DNA from: Zunongwangia profunda SM-A87
GTDB lineage: Bacteria > Bacteroidota > Bacteroidia > Flavobacteriales > Flavobacteriaceae
Length of the DNA: 64,000 nt
NCBI RefSeq assembly: GCF_000023465.1
Contig: NC_014041.1
Span: 558,001-622,000, forward strand
Direction of reading: 5' to 3'
The notes under the pieces are model-generated. The model searched no databases and had not been told where the DNA came from. It was given only the letters and a program-made list of their open reading frames with translations. Shown here piece by piece: positions 16,082 through 26,077 of the stretch. A program made the position numbers and the translations under genes. Positions within the stretch are counted from its first letter, which is position 1. Each line of letters starts with the position of its first letter.

Positions 16082-17050
16082 ATGAATATTAAAGTTTGTA
16101 CCTTATTTGAAGGTAGGTATCATTACGGTGTAGCGGTTTTAACTAATTCATTATATAAGTGGGGTTTTAGGGGAGAGATACATGTAGGTTATAGAGGGAA
16201 TCTCCCAAATTGGACTTCTTCTAGAGAGGAGAATAAAAGTATTGATTGGGGTGGAGTTTCAACATTTGAAGTATTAGATGGTTTAACTCTTAATTTCTTG
16301 CCTTTGGAAACAGATATTTCTCTTACAAATTATAAACCAAACTTTATGATGGATCTTCTAGAAAATGAAACGACAACTGCGGATGGTTTACTATATTTTG
16401 ATCCAGATATTGTAAATGTAACACCAATTAATTTTTTTGCTGAATGGATTGAATATGGCATAGCAATGGCTGCTGACGTAAATTCTCCTATTTCAAGAAA
16501 TCATCCTCGTCGTATGAAATGGGTTGAATTTTATTCGAAATGTTCGATTGACTTAAATTATGAATCAGATATATATGTGAATGGTGGTTTTATTGGAGTA
16601 GCCAAGAAAGATATTGTTTTTCTAAATCTTTGGAAGAAGTCGCAAGATTTAATGGCTAATGAAATAGGAGGTTTGCATAAATCTATTTTTTCTGAAAAAC
16701 CAAAGGTTGTCTATGGAGGAGATTTTGATGCGTTTAGTAAAACAGATCAAGATGCATTGAATGTGGCAATAGGTATATATGATGGAAAAACTTGTATAGT
16801 TGATCGTGATGCAATGGGTTTTTTCCCTGGTTTAGTGATGTTTCCACATGCCTTGGGACGACAGAAACCATGGGATGTAAAACCACTTTTATTTTGGTTA
16901 AAGGGTCTGAAGCCGAGGAGAGTTGACAAATTATTTTGGGAGTATGCGGAAGGACCAATAAAACCTTATAATAAGTTTATGGTGTATCAAAAACAAATTT
17001 TGATAAAGATCTGGAGTGTTTTGAGTCGTTTTTATAGTAAACCATTATGA
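16082..17050 (+). CDS. putative glycosyltransferase, GT-A/GT8-like
   Basis: This 322-residue protein lacks a signal peptide. It opens like a nucleotide-diphospho-sugar transferase (KVCTLFEGRYHYGVAVLTNSL) and has a candidate metal-binding DxD motif in GLLYFDPDIVNVTP (around residue 104). Later segments DIYVNGGFIGVAKKDIVFLN and SKTDQDALNVAI are also GT8-like. The donor is unknown. Its stop codon overlaps the next gene's start by four bases (ATGA). By eye its DNA is more AT-rich than the flippase gene. Confidence 0.6.
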   Translation: MNIKVCTLFEGRYHYGVAVLTNSLYKWGFRGEIHVGYRGNLPNWTSSREENKSIDWGGVSTFEVLDGLTLNFLPLETDISLTNYKPNFMMDLLENETTTADGLLYFDPDIVNVTPINFFAEWIEYGIAMAADVNSPISRNHPRRMKWVEFYSKCSIDLNYESDIYVNGGFIGVAKKDIVFLNLWKKSQDLMANEIGGLHKSIFSEKPKVVYGGDFDAFSKTDQDALNVAIGIYDGKTCIVDRDAMGFFPGLVMFPHALGRQKPWDVKPLLFWLKGLKPRRVDKLFWEYAEGPIKPYNKFMVYQKQILIKIWSVLSRFYSKPL

Positions 17051-17622
17051 TTATAAAGAAAATACTTCGATTGGGTCTATTTAAAATTCGATTGGTATAT
17101 ATACCAAAATATTTTTCTTTTAGAACAAGCATTTACCGTTTTCAAGGGTTGAAAACAGGAAAAGGAACTGTTGTCGGAAATGCTAGATTTACTTGGCCTC
17201 ATCAAGTGAAAATAGGGGATAGTAGTCGTTTTGAACATGATGTATACTTTCATTATGACGGAATATATTCTGACTCTGCTTCGATTATTATTGGAAACAA
17301 TGTTTTTGTAGGATATGGAGTAGAGTTTAATATCCGGAAAGCAATTCATGTTGGAAATAATTGTTTGATAGCATCTGGATGCAAATTTATTGATCATGAT
17401 CATGGAATGGCTATAGGAAGCTATATGAACAGTCAAATAGGCACTGAAGATGAAATATATTTGGAAGATGATGTTTGGTTAGGGGTAAATGTGGTGGTGT
17501 TAAAGGGGGTTACAATAGGGGAGGGAGCAGTGATTGCAGCAAATGCAGTAGTAACCAAATCAATACCCAAAAATGAGGTTTGGGCAGGTATTCCAGCCAA
17601 AAAAGTTAAGGACAGATTATGA
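17047..17622 (+). CDS. hexapeptide-repeat acyltransferase
   Basis: This 191-residue left-handed β-helix protein shows hexapeptide repeats across residues about 60-180, including VKIGDSSRFEHDV, ASIIIGNNVFVGYGVEF and DDVWLGVNVVVLKGVTIGEGAVIAANAVVTKSIP. A DHDHG motif supplies probable catalytic histidines. It is likely an O-acetyltransferase using acetyl-CoA to modify a sugar of the repeat unit in the cytoplasm. It overlaps both neighbours by four bases, indicating translational coupling. Confidence 0.8.
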   Translation: MIIKKILRLGLFKIRLVYIPKYFSFRTSIYRFQGLKTGKGTVVGNARFTWPHQVKIGDSSRFEHDVYFHYDGIYSDSASIIIGNNVFVGYGVEFNIRKAIHVGNNCLIASGCKFIDHDHGMAIGSYMNSQIGTEDEIYLEDDVWLGVNVVVLKGVTIGEGAVIAANAVVTKSIPKNEVWAGIPAKKVKDRL

Positions 17623-18734
17623 AGTTTTCTAAAATATTGGTTATATGTGGTTCTTTGGAAAAAGGAAAGGATGGTGTAGGAGACTATACCAGAGCATTGG
17701 TATCGCAATTGAAAGAGAGAAGAATAGTGGTAGTGCTGTTGGCGCTTTCTGATAAGCATATAAAGGAAGTACAAGATGAAGTATTGCACTCCATACCTGT
17801 AAAACGGATACCTTTAATGTTAAAAGAATCGGAGCGCATATCCATAGCGAAGCATTTCATTGAGGAAAAGAAGCCTGATTTGGTAAGTTTACAGTTTGTG
17901 CCCTATGCTTTTGATGCGAAAGGCTTTCCTCATTATTTGTTAAAGGTATTGCCGTGTATCGTGCAGGGACATAATGTGCAATGGCATATTATGTTTCATG
18001 AACTTTGGGTAGCGATGGCAAAGGAAAGTTCGTTCAAATTGAAAATAATCGGAACCTTACAGCGAAGATTGATTAGAAATTTATTGAAAATACTAAATCC
18101 TTGCTGTGTGCATACCCATACCTCATTATATCAGGAAGAGTTGAGGTTGTTAGGTGTGAAAGCAAATTTGTTACCTTTATTTAGCAATATTGGTAAAATA
18201 GAGAGTGGCAGCAAAGAAAAGAAGGTTATGCATAGTATAGTTCATGTTGGGATTTTCGGAAGTATTCATCCCGGAGCACCGATAAAACAGTTTTTTAATA
18301 TCTTGCAAACTTCCTTTGAAAGCGTAAAGATTCACTTTATTGGAGGCAATGGAAATGAACTTTCGAGTTGGATAAATCTGTTGGATGTTTCCGATATTCC
18401 TTATGAAGTACATGGGCGTCAATCTGAAAAAACTATTAGTACACTCCTGGACTACTGTGATCTGGGCATTAGTACGACTCCGTATTATGTGACCCAAAAA
18501 AGTGGTTCGATAGCTGCAATGTTGTTACACGATATGGCTGTTGTTTGCGTAGCACGTCCATGGACGCCATGGGTTTTGACTAAAAACTCAAACATGGCCG
18601 CAAATCTGACCAATCCCTATGTTTTACAATGGCAAGGAGGTAAGATTGACAAGGAAATGTTTCCTATTACAGAAAGTAGCCATTTCGAGGTATCGTATGT
18701 GGCAACACAATTTATAAACGATTTACATCTGTAA
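17619..18734 (+). CDS. glycosyltransferase family 4-like
   Basis: This 371-residue protein shows a GT-B layout. The N-terminal half begins ILVICGSLEKGKDGVGDYTRALVSQL, as in GT4 enzymes, and VHVGIFGSIHPGAPIKQFF marks the C-terminal Rossmann half. The usual E-x7-E motif is not clear; a CDLGISTTPYY segment occupies its place, so activity on a typical donor is less certain. Start and stop overlap or touch the adjacent acetyltransferase genes (4-nt overlap before, 2-nt gap after). Confidence 0.65.
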   Translation: MKFSKILVICGSLEKGKDGVGDYTRALVSQLKERRIVVVLLALSDKHIKEVQDEVLHSIPVKRIPLMLKESERISIAKHFIEEKKPDLVSLQFVPYAFDAKGFPHYLLKVLPCIVQGHNVQWHIMFHELWVAMAKESSFKLKIIGTLQRRLIRNLLKILNPCCVHTHTSLYQEELRLLGVKANLLPLFSNIGKIESGSKEKKVMHSIVHVGIFGSIHPGAPIKQFFNILQTSFESVKIHFIGGNGNELSSWINLLDVSDIPYEVHGRQSEKTISTLLDYCDLGISTTPYYVTQKSGSIAAMLLHDMAVVCVARPWTPWVLTKNSNMAANLTNPYVLQWQGGKIDKEMFPITESSHFEVSYVATQFINDLHL

Positions 18735-18736
18735 TT

Positions 18737-19330
18737 ATGGCTTCATTAAAATATTTATGGCAAAATAGAGCAGTGTTTCCCTTTTTTTCAAAGGATAATG
18801 CAAAAGCTTGGGCAAAACGAATCCATAGTTATCCCGTTTTAAGACGTAGAAATAGGGAACGGAAGTCATTGATAAGACAGGGTGGATTGATTGCTGAAAC
18901 GGCCGAGTTGGGTAACGTTGATATTAATGGAGATAAAAAGAACTTAACTATAGGTGAGTTCTCTTTTTTAGGTCGTGTGGAAATTGCTTTACATGACCGT
19001 GTAACCATACAGGATTATGTATGTATTAATGATGGAGTGATTTTGTTATCAGCGTCTCACGACCTTATGGATCCCTTGTGGCAACATAAAAAGGCCCCCA
19101 TAGTAATAGAGTCCTACGCATGGGTAGCTACCGGAGCCATCATCTTGCCTGGAGTAACCATAGGAAGAGGAGCAGTAGTAGGAGCTGGTGCTGTTGTGAG
19201 CAAAGATGTACCTCCTTATGGGATTGCAGCAGGTAATCCGGCTGTTTTACTTCATAAAAAAAGAACAGAAGAACTAAGATACAATCCGTGTGAATTTTTA
19301 GCAGCGAATCGTGCATGGTTGTTTGGATAA
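18737..19330 (+). CDS. WcaF-like acetyltransferase
   Basis: This 197-residue hexapeptide transferase is of the colanic-acid WcaF type. The C-terminal half is a regular left-handed helix (GRVEIALHDRVTIQDYVCINDG, then WVATGAIILPGVTIGRGAVVGAGAVVSKDV), with SASHDLMDP carrying the probable catalytic histidine and AAGNPAVLLHKK at the end. It presumably O-acetylates one sugar of the lipid-linked repeat unit. A second WcaF-like gene lies at 28535. Confidence 0.82.
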   Translation: MASLKYLWQNRAVFPFFSKDNAKAWAKRIHSYPVLRRRNRERKSLIRQGGLIAETAELGNVDINGDKKNLTIGEFSFLGRVEIALHDRVTIQDYVCINDGVILLSASHDLMDPLWQHKKAPIVIESYAWVATGAIILPGVTIGRGAVVGAGAVVSKDVPPYGIAAGNPAVLLHKKRTEELRYNPCEFLAANRAWLFG

Positions 19331-19333
19331 AAT

Positions 19334-20593
19334 ATGAAGTACATGAAAAATAGAAAAGTTATATTATCCCATCCATTAGGAAATCAAAATGTAAGAGCTG
19401 TCTTACGTGGTATGGAGCAGGCTGGAGTTTTAGGCGGGTTTGTGACTTCGGTGGCAACTTTTCCAGACTCATCTCTTGATAAAATAAGTCGTCGTATTTC
19501 ATTTTTAGGAGAATTTCAAAAAAGAAGTTTTGATCCCTCTTTACGAAATTACACAAACACATATTTTTATAGAGAATTAGGACGCATAATTTGTGCTAAA
19601 TTGAAATTGAAGTTTCTAACTACCCATGAATCAGGACAGTTTAGTATTGATAAAGTGTGTCACTATATTGATCATAAAACGGCACAGTTGCTTTCCAAAG
19701 AATCCGGTATCAAAGGAATGTATGCTTATGAAGATATAGCCCTTGAAAGCTTTCAGGTAGCCAAGTCACTTGGTATTTCCTGTCTGTACGATTTACCCAT
19801 TGGGTATTGGCTTGCTGCCCGACGGTTAATGCAGCAAGAAGTGGAGGCGCGTCCGGAATGGGCGCCAACCATGGTGGGTTTTCGAGATTCAGCAGCGAAA
19901 CTGGCTCGAAAAGATAAAGAATTGGCATTGGCCGATCATATTTTTGTAGCCAGCAGTTTTACCAAAGAAACCTTACAGGACTATCCGGGTACATTAGCGC
20001 CTATTTCCGTAGTGCCTTACGGTTTTCCTCCGGTAGCAATCAATAGAACCTATAACAACCCTCATGGAAAGTTGAAGCTCTTGTTTGTAGGAGGCTTGTC
20101 GCAACGCAAAGGACTCGCAAACTTGTTTGAAGCGGTGGATCTGATAGGGAAACAGCATATCGAATTGACTATTGTAGGGAGAAAGTCCGGCGGAGCTTGT
20201 GTTCCCTTAGAAAAGGCATTGCAAGAACATACTTATATACCGGGATTACCGCATGCTCAAATATTAGAATTGATGCAAACCCAGGATGTGTTTGTATTTC
20301 CATCCTTATTTGAAGGATTTGGTTTGGTGATCACAGAAGCCATGTCACAAGGACTGCCTGTGATCACTACCGAGCGCACCATAGGACCAGACATCATTAC
20401 ACATGCTGAAAATGGATGGTTGACCGAAGCGGGAAATACTGATAGTTTGGTAGCTGCCTTGGAACATATGTTGCAGCAGCGATCACATATACCACAGCTA
20501 GGGGAAGCGGCTATGCAAAAGGCGCAATCAAGGCCTTGGAATGTATACAGCCAGGAAACGGCAACTCAAGTTCAAAAATTGATAGATAACTAA
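19334..20593 (+). CDS. glycosyltransferase family 4
   Basis: This 419-residue GT-B enzyme has LFVGGLSQRKGLANLFEAV opening the C-terminal nucleotide-sugar domain and VFPSLFEGFGLVITEAMSQGLPVITT carrying the E-x7-E motif that binds the donor phosphate/ribose. It starts 3 nt after the WcaF-like gene. The alternative in-frame Met three codons downstream (MKNRKVILSHPLG) is nearly as good a start. The donor sugar is not predictable. Confidence 0.85.
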   Translation: MKYMKNRKVILSHPLGNQNVRAVLRGMEQAGVLGGFVTSVATFPDSSLDKISRRISFLGEFQKRSFDPSLRNYTNTYFYRELGRIICAKLKLKFLTTHESGQFSIDKVCHYIDHKTAQLLSKESGIKGMYAYEDIALESFQVAKSLGISCLYDLPIGYWLAARRLMQQEVEARPEWAPTMVGFRDSAAKLARKDKELALADHIFVASSFTKETLQDYPGTLAPISVVPYGFPPVAINRTYNNPHGKLKLLFVGGLSQRKGLANLFEAVDLIGKQHIELTIVGRKSGGACVPLEKALQEHTYIPGLPHAQILELMQTQDVFVFPSLFEGFGLVITEAMSQGLPVITTERTIGPDIITHAENGWLTEAGNTDSLVAALEHMLQQRSHIPQLGEAAMQKAQSRPWNVYSQETATQVQKLIDN

Positions 20594-20595
20594 CT

Positions 20596-21918
20596 ATGGC
20601 AGTAAGAAACGAAAGTGTAGCCTTGATGAACCAACAAAATGAGCAGATAGCAAAGCGTATCAAGCAAATGATATGGCTATATTTCTTTTTGTTGATTTTT
20701 GAAGGGGCTTTGCGAAAATGGTTTTTACCCTTTTTAGCGACTCCTTTATTAGTGGTACGAGAACCGGTTGCGATCTATGCGGTGTTTTTAGCTATTAAAT
20801 ATCGATTGTTTCCGGTAAGCCCTAGCCTTCTTTTATTTGTGCTTACAGGAATTGTCACTACTTTTTTAGCACTGTTTTTAGGGCATCAAAATTTATTTGT
20901 GGCTTTATTTGGAGCGCGGATCTTCTTTTTTCATGTTCCTTTTGTGTATTTAATAGCAAGCTTTTGGACATATAACGATTTTTTACAATTGGGAAAGATT
21001 TTTCTATGGTTGACTTTGTTGATGACCATAATCATTTTCTTTCAATTTTATTCCCCTCAATCTGCTTTGATCAACCGTGGAGTGGGTGGGGATACTTCTG
21101 GGGCAGGTTTTAGCGGAGCTAAAGGGTTTTTCAGGCCTCCCGGTACTTTTTCTTTCATTAATGGAACTACCTCCTTTTATGCCTTGGCAATCTGTTTTAT
21201 TACTTACTTTTGGTTAAGTAGAAATAAGGTGAATAAAATATTATTGATAGGTGCTACCCTAGGGGCTATTATTGCTATCCCTTTAAGTATTAGCCGTACC
21301 TATTTCTTCAATGTAGTGTTACTCTTGTTGTTTGTAGGAGGTATTCAATTACGAAATCCTAGACAATTACCCAAAACGCTGATTGCAATAGTGGTGTTGG
21401 TATTGGTAGGAGTTGTTCTTGTGCAAGTTCCGGAAGTTTCAACCGCTTTAGAAGCATTCACTTCGAGATTCGATGCAGCTAATGAAAATGAAGGTGGTTT
21501 AGAAGGTGTATTACTTGTCCGTTTTTTAGGAGGAATGTATGAGTATTTATTTCAAGCTGGAGACATTCCTTTTTGGGGTGCCGGACTTGGGATGGGCTCC
21601 AACGTGGGAGCTATGTTATTATCGGGAGAAGCTGTTTTTTTGTTGCCGGAGGTGGAATGGGGGCGTATTCTTGGCGAAATAGGAGTGGTCTTTGGATTGT
21701 TAGTGATTATTTTACGTGTTCAAATAGGATTCGGTTCATTATGGAAGGCATTTAAAAAAATCGGTAAAGGAGAGTATTTGTCTTGGTTGTTGTTAAGTAC
21801 GGGATTTGTAGTAATTATTCAAGGACAGTGGGGACAACCCACCAACTTGGGTTTTTTTGTAATCACGACAGGTTTGGTATTGGCGAGTTTAGAAGTTGAA
21901 AATAGTTTAGATGAATAA
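20596..21918 (+). CDS. O-antigen ligase/polymerase-like membrane protein (Wzy candidate)
   Basis: This 440-residue protein has about ten to twelve membrane helices and one larger hydrophilic loop in the second half (about residues 285-325, ALEAFTSRFDAANENEGGLEG onward), as in Wzy/WaaL-fold proteins. The GTFSFINGTTSFYALA and SISRTYFFNVVLLL segments fit the same group. It is the only such protein in the locus, so it is the natural candidate for the polymerase that joins repeat units in the periplasm. Sequence divergence in this family means function rests partly on context. Confidence 0.75.
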   Translation: MAVRNESVALMNQQNEQIAKRIKQMIWLYFFLLIFEGALRKWFLPFLATPLLVVREPVAIYAVFLAIKYRLFPVSPSLLLFVLTGIVTTFLALFLGHQNLFVALFGARIFFFHVPFVYLIASFWTYNDFLQLGKIFLWLTLLMTIIIFFQFYSPQSALINRGVGGDTSGAGFSGAKGFFRPPGTFSFINGTTSFYALAICFITYFWLSRNKVNKILLIGATLGAIIAIPLSISRTYFFNVVLLLLFVGGIQLRNPRQLPKTLIAIVVLVLVGVVLVQVPEVSTALEAFTSRFDAANENEGGLEGVLLVRFLGGMYEYLFQAGDIPFWGAGLGMGSNVGAMLLSGEAVFLLPEVEWGRILGEIGVVFGLLVIILRVQIGFGSLWKAFKKIGKGEYLSWLLLSTGFVVIIQGQWGQPTNLGFFVITTGLVLASLEVENSLDE

Positions 21919-23044
21919 AAAAATTGTATTTATTGGTAATTATCCTTTAGACCACCAAGAAAGTATGGAACGCTTTGCTCAGATGCTTGTTATGGGATTT
22001 CAGGGTGACTGTACTGTTGAGATATTTCGTCCGAAGGTATGGTTTGCCAAACCGTTTAAGAACTCCTTGTCAGGTGTAGGGAAATGGTTAGGGTATATGG
22101 ATAAATGGTTGTTATTTCCTTTGTTACTGAGATTAAAAGTAAAAAAAGAGACAACATACACATATTTTCATGTATGCGACCATTCCAATGCCTACTATAT
22201 GCGTAGTTTGCCTGTAAACCGGAGCAGTATTACCTGTCATGATGTTTTGGCAATCCGAGGTGCTTTGGGGTATAAGGATGCTTATTGCCCCGCATCACGT
22301 TTTGGAGTGCTTTTGCAAAAATGGATCTTGCGGCATTTAACAATGAGCGATAAAATAGCCTGTGTTTCACAATTTACATTGGGTCAATTGGTCGATTTAC
22401 ATGGGAAGCAGACGAAACCGGGATGGACAGTGATTCATAATGGATTCAATGCCCCGTTTCAGCAACTATCAAATGAAGTAAAACTTCAGCGATTACAATC
22501 GGGAGGTTTACAGGGCTTGCTAAAGAATGACTATATATTGCATTTAGGGTCTAATTTGGCGCGTAAAAATAAGAAGCTACTGCTGCATATGTTGTCATAT
22601 CTTCCGGACTGGGATGGGAAGATATGTTTTGCAGGGAAGCCTCTAACTTCGGAATTCAAAGAAATGATCCAGGAATTAGAGCTGTCAGATCGGGTGGTAG
22701 AGGTAATCAAACCGGAATTTACACTTTTAGAAGCGTTGATCAATCAAGCAAAAGTATTTATATTCCCTTCTTTTTCAGAAGGCTTTGGTTGGCCAGTAAC
22801 CGAGGCACAGGCGTGTGGGACTCCGGTGGTAGCCAGTTTTTTGGCTCCCATGCCCGAAGTAGGTGGTACAGGAGCGCTCTATGCTGATCCGTACCAACCA
22901 GAGGCATTTGCCCAGCAAGTAGATCTTATTTTGAAGGATAGAAATCTGGAAACAACACTAAAAGCCGCAGGTTTTGAAAATATTAAACGATTTGAAACCA
23001 CGTTGATGATACAACGGTATAAAGATTTTTTTCAATATGGGTAA
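21911..23044 (+). CDS. glycosyltransferase family 4
   Basis: This 377-residue GT-B enzyme has YILHLGSNLARKNKKLLLHML at the domain junction and IFPSFSEGFGWPVTEAQACGTPVVAS holding the E-x7-E donor-binding motif. The length is typical. The GFGWPVTEA form resembles mannosyltransferases such as WbaZ, but this is not decisive. It overlaps the Wzy-like gene by 8 nt and the following broken acetyltransferase by 8 nt. Confidence 0.85.
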   Translation: MNKKIVFIGNYPLDHQESMERFAQMLVMGFQGDCTVEIFRPKVWFAKPFKNSLSGVGKWLGYMDKWLLFPLLLRLKVKKETTYTYFHVCDHSNAYYMRSLPVNRSSITCHDVLAIRGALGYKDAYCPASRFGVLLQKWILRHLTMSDKIACVSQFTLGQLVDLHGKQTKPGWTVIHNGFNAPFQQLSNEVKLQRLQSGGLQGLLKNDYILHLGSNLARKNKKLLLHMLSYLPDWDGKICFAGKPLTSEFKEMIQELELSDRVVEVIKPEFTLLEALINQAKVFIFPSFSEGFGWPVTEAQACGTPVVASFLAPMPEVGGTGALYADPYQPEAFAQQVDLILKDRNLETTLKAAGFENIKRFETTLMIQRYKDFFQYG

Positions 23045-23704
23045 ACTTTTAAAACTATTTATCTGTATAGCACCAATGCCATTGAAGCGTTGGTTATTAC
23101 AAAGATATTATGGGTATTGTATTCATCCTACAGCACGTATTGGATGGTCTTGGGTTTTTCCAGGTTATCTGGAAATGGAAGCGCATTCTAAGATTGGACA
23201 TTTCAATACCGCAGTACATTTGGATGCCATACATTTGGAGAGCACGTATCTATAGGAAGAGGAAATTGGATTACGGGTTTTAGCTCGAAGGGTTCGTCAA
23301 AGCATTTCCAGCATCAAACCGATCGTAAGTCGATGTTTGCCGTAGGAGCACATAGTGCCATTACAAAGAATCATCATATTGATTGTACCAGCCCAATTTT
23401 TATTGGGAAGTTTGTGACTATAGCAGGCTATCAATCTCAGCTATTAACTCATTCGATCAATGTATATGACAACAGGCAGGATAGTCAATCTATTTATATT
23501 GGGGATTATACCTTTATAGGGACCAATGTGGTGATTTTAGGAGGTTCTAAATTACCGGCTAAATCTGTATTAGGAGCCAAAGCCTTGCTTAATAAATCGT
23601 ATGAAGAGGAATGGATGTTATACGGAGGAAATCCAGCTAAACCTATTGTTCCTATTCAAAAAGATGCTAAATATTTTTCTAGAACTAAAGGATATGTTAT
23701 TTAA
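23037..23704 (+). pseudogene. frameshifted hexapeptide acetyltransferase
   Basis: Two frames together make one hexapeptide-repeat acetyltransferase of about 222 residues. The first (23037-23255) encodes MGKLLKLFICIAPMPLKRW to VHLDAIHL. The second resumes at 23234 with FGEHVSIGRGNWITGF and runs to 23704 through FIGKFVTIAGYQSQ and FIGTNVVILGGSKLPAKSVLGAKALL. Adding one G at the TTTGGAGAG site (about 23237) restores a single frame, so a one-base deletion in a G run, or a sequencing error, is the simplest cause. It would otherwise act as an O-acetyltransferase. It overlaps the upstream transferase by 8 nt. Confidence 0.82.
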
Positions 23705-23707
23705 CTA

Positions 23708-24871
23708 ATGAAAGTACTTAGAGTTATAACTTCTATGAATCCAAAGGCAGGAGGGCCATGTCAGGGTATAAGGAATAGTGTTCCAGCTTTGAGAAATTGT
23801 GGTATTGAAACAGAAGTAGTTTGTTTTGATGATCCAAGTACAGAGTATAAAGATTCATTTACGATCAATTCAATTGGACCAGCAAAAAAGCCATATTTGT
23901 ATTGCAAGAGACTTGCTCCATGGCTAAACAAGAATATGTTACGTTTTGATGTGGTGATCATTCATGGATTGTGGATGTACAATAGTTATGGTACTTATAG
24001 AGTCTGGGAAAAATTGAAAAGAAAAATTTCCAAGGTGCCTAGACTTTATATAATGCCGCATGGAATGCTCGATCCTTATTTTCAAAAGGCTAAGGAAAGA
24101 AAATTGAAGGCTGTTAGAAATTTATTTTTCTGGCATTTAATTGAGTCAAAAGTAGTCAACGGTGTTGATGGGGTTTTATTTACATGTGAGCAAGAATTAT
24201 TACTTGCTCGGACAACATTTAGTCATTATTTACCGAAAAGAGAAATCAACATAGGTTATGGTGTTATTGAACCACCTATCAAAAAAATGGAAATGAAGGG
24301 TGCTTTGATTAGCCATATTCCTGAATGGAATGAAAAACCTTTTTGGCTTTTTATGAGTAGAATTCATTCTAAGAAAGGTGTTGATTTATTAATAAATTCC
24401 TATTTGAAATTGGAGAGGGTCAAGGGGGGCTTACCACAATTAATTATTGCTGGTCCAGCACTGGATGCAGATTATGGAAGAGAGATGGAAGAACTAGCAA
24501 GCCCATCTAAAAATATAATTTTTCCGGGTATGTTAACTAAAAATGCAAAATGGGCAGCTTTTTATGAAGCTGAAGCCTTTATCTTGCCAAGTCATCAGGA
24601 AAATTTTGGGATAGCAGTGGTAGAAGCATTAGCCTGTGGAACACCAGTTCTAATTTCCGACAAGATTAATATTTATCGAGAAGTAATCGATTCAGGAGCG
24701 GGGTTACTATTTTCAGATACTCAAGATAGTTGCGATCAAATATTGGATGAATGGAATAATTTTAAAGATATTAAAAAAGAACAGTATGGTTTGAGAGCAT
24801 TCGAGTGTTATAAGAAATATTATGATATTTACGAGGTCGCCAAGAAGTTTAAAACAAAAATACATGATTAG
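23708..24871 (+). CDS. glycosyltransferase family 4
   Basis: This 387-residue GT-B enzyme begins VLRVITSMNPKAGGPCQGIRNSVPAL, a glycine-rich N-terminal acceptor-side loop common in GT4. It carries FMSRIHSKKGVDLLI and ILPSHQENFGIAVVEALACGTPVLIS, in which the E-x7-E motif is intact (ENFGIAVVE). By eye its DNA is more AT-rich than the 19334-23044 genes, which suggests a separate origin for this part of the cluster. It starts 4 nt after the frameshifted acetyltransferase. Confidence 0.85.
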   Translation: MKVLRVITSMNPKAGGPCQGIRNSVPALRNCGIETEVVCFDDPSTEYKDSFTINSIGPAKKPYLYCKRLAPWLNKNMLRFDVVIIHGLWMYNSYGTYRVWEKLKRKISKVPRLYIMPHGMLDPYFQKAKERKLKAVRNLFFWHLIESKVVNGVDGVLFTCEQELLLARTTFSHYLPKREINIGYGVIEPPIKKMEMKGALISHIPEWNEKPFWLFMSRIHSKKGVDLLINSYLKLERVKGGLPQLIIAGPALDADYGREMEELASPSKNIIFPGMLTKNAKWAAFYEAEAFILPSHQENFGIAVVEALACGTPVLISDKINIYREVIDSGAGLLFSDTQDSCDQILDEWNNFKDIKKEQYGLRAFECYKKYYDIYEVAKKFKTKIHD

Positions 24872-24874
24872 TAT

Positions 24875-26077
24875 ATGTCTGGAATACTTTTTATTATAGG
24901 TACCTATCCTAGTTATGGCGGAACTGAGCAGGTAACAACATACTTGGCAAATCAATTTGTTGCAAAGGGCTATAGGGTCGCCATAGCATCGTTTGAGCAG
25001 CCAGCTCCCGAATTACAAAAGGATTGTCATGATTCTATAAGATTAGTGGCACTTAATTATCCCGTAATGAGTAAAGATAACGTGCTTAAATTAAGCAATA
25101 CTGCTACAGAGATGAATCTGAATTTAATCATCAATCAATGGGTATTACCTTTTCAGACTAATCGCCTTTGTAGGAGGGTGCGTAATAATAATTCTAAGTG
25201 TAAAATTATTTCGGTTTATCATAATGCGCCAAACAGGAATGCAAGAGTCACAGATGTGGATATCATTCTAAAGAATAATCCTAATATTGGTCTACTTAAA
25301 AAGAGTATGTTGCTTAGTAAGCGATTTATTATGGATTCGGTGATTCGTGCAAGCATGCATTATGTATACAAAAAAAGTGATCAATATGTAATATTATCTG
25401 AGAGTTTTAGAGATATTTTTAAAGCATATGCTAGGGTAGCTAATGATTATAAGTTATCTATTATTAGTAACCCTCTTACAATTCCAGATGAAGTCTTTGA
25501 TATCTCAAAGAAAGAGAAGATTTTTCTCTATGTAGGAAGAATAGATTACAATCAAAAAAGGGTTCAAAGGATTATTGACGTGTGGGAGATTGTTTCAAAT
25601 AAATTACCAGAATGGAGATTGGAAATTGTCGGAGATGGCCCTGATAAGGAGAAGTTAATGTCTAGAGTAAAAGAGAAAGGTATAAAGAGGATTAGTTTTG
25701 AAGGATTTCAAAATCCATTGGACTATTATAAAAAATCTTCTCTATTGTTACTTACATCAGAATATGAGGGATTTGGTTTAGTAATTATTGAAGGAATGCG
25801 CTATGGTGTTGTGCCAATTGTATATGGAAGTTATGAAGCTGTATATGATATTATTCAGAATGGAGAGACGGGGTTAATTACAAATCCTCCATATCAACAA
25901 TCTGATATAGAAAAAGCCATGTTAAAATTAGCAAGTGATGACATTCAACGTCAACGTATGCTGCATAATTGCATGCAAAAATCTGAACATTTTACGATTG
26001 ATGAAGTAGTCAAAAATTGGCAGGAATTATTTAACAAATTAATAAATGAAAATAGGACAACTAACCCTACCTTTTAA
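24875..26077 (+). CDS. glycosyltransferase family 4
   Basis: This 400-residue GT-B enzyme begins GILFIIGTYPSYGGTEQVTTYLANQF and has FLYVGRIDYNQKRVQRIIDVW, WRLEIVGDGPDKEKL and LTSEYEGFGLVIIEGMRYGVVPIV, a complete donor-binding half with the E-x7-E motif. Its last 32 bases overlap the start of the pyruvyltransferase gene in another frame, an unusually long overlap for this locus. Confidence 0.85.
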   Translation: MSGILFIIGTYPSYGGTEQVTTYLANQFVAKGYRVAIASFEQPAPELQKDCHDSIRLVALNYPVMSKDNVLKLSNTATEMNLNLIINQWVLPFQTNRLCRRVRNNNSKCKIISVYHNAPNRNARVTDVDIILKNNPNIGLLKKSMLLSKRFIMDSVIRASMHYVYKKSDQYVILSESFRDIFKAYARVANDYKLSIISNPLTIPDEVFDISKKEKIFLYVGRIDYNQKRVQRIIDVWEIVSNKLPEWRLEIVGDGPDKEKLMSRVKEKGIKRISFEGFQNPLDYYKKSSLLLLTSEYEGFGLVIIEGMRYGVVPIVYGSYEAVYDIIQNGETGLITNPPYQQSDIEKAMLKLASDDIQRQRMLHNCMQKSEHFTIDEVVKNWQELFNKLINENRTTNPTF

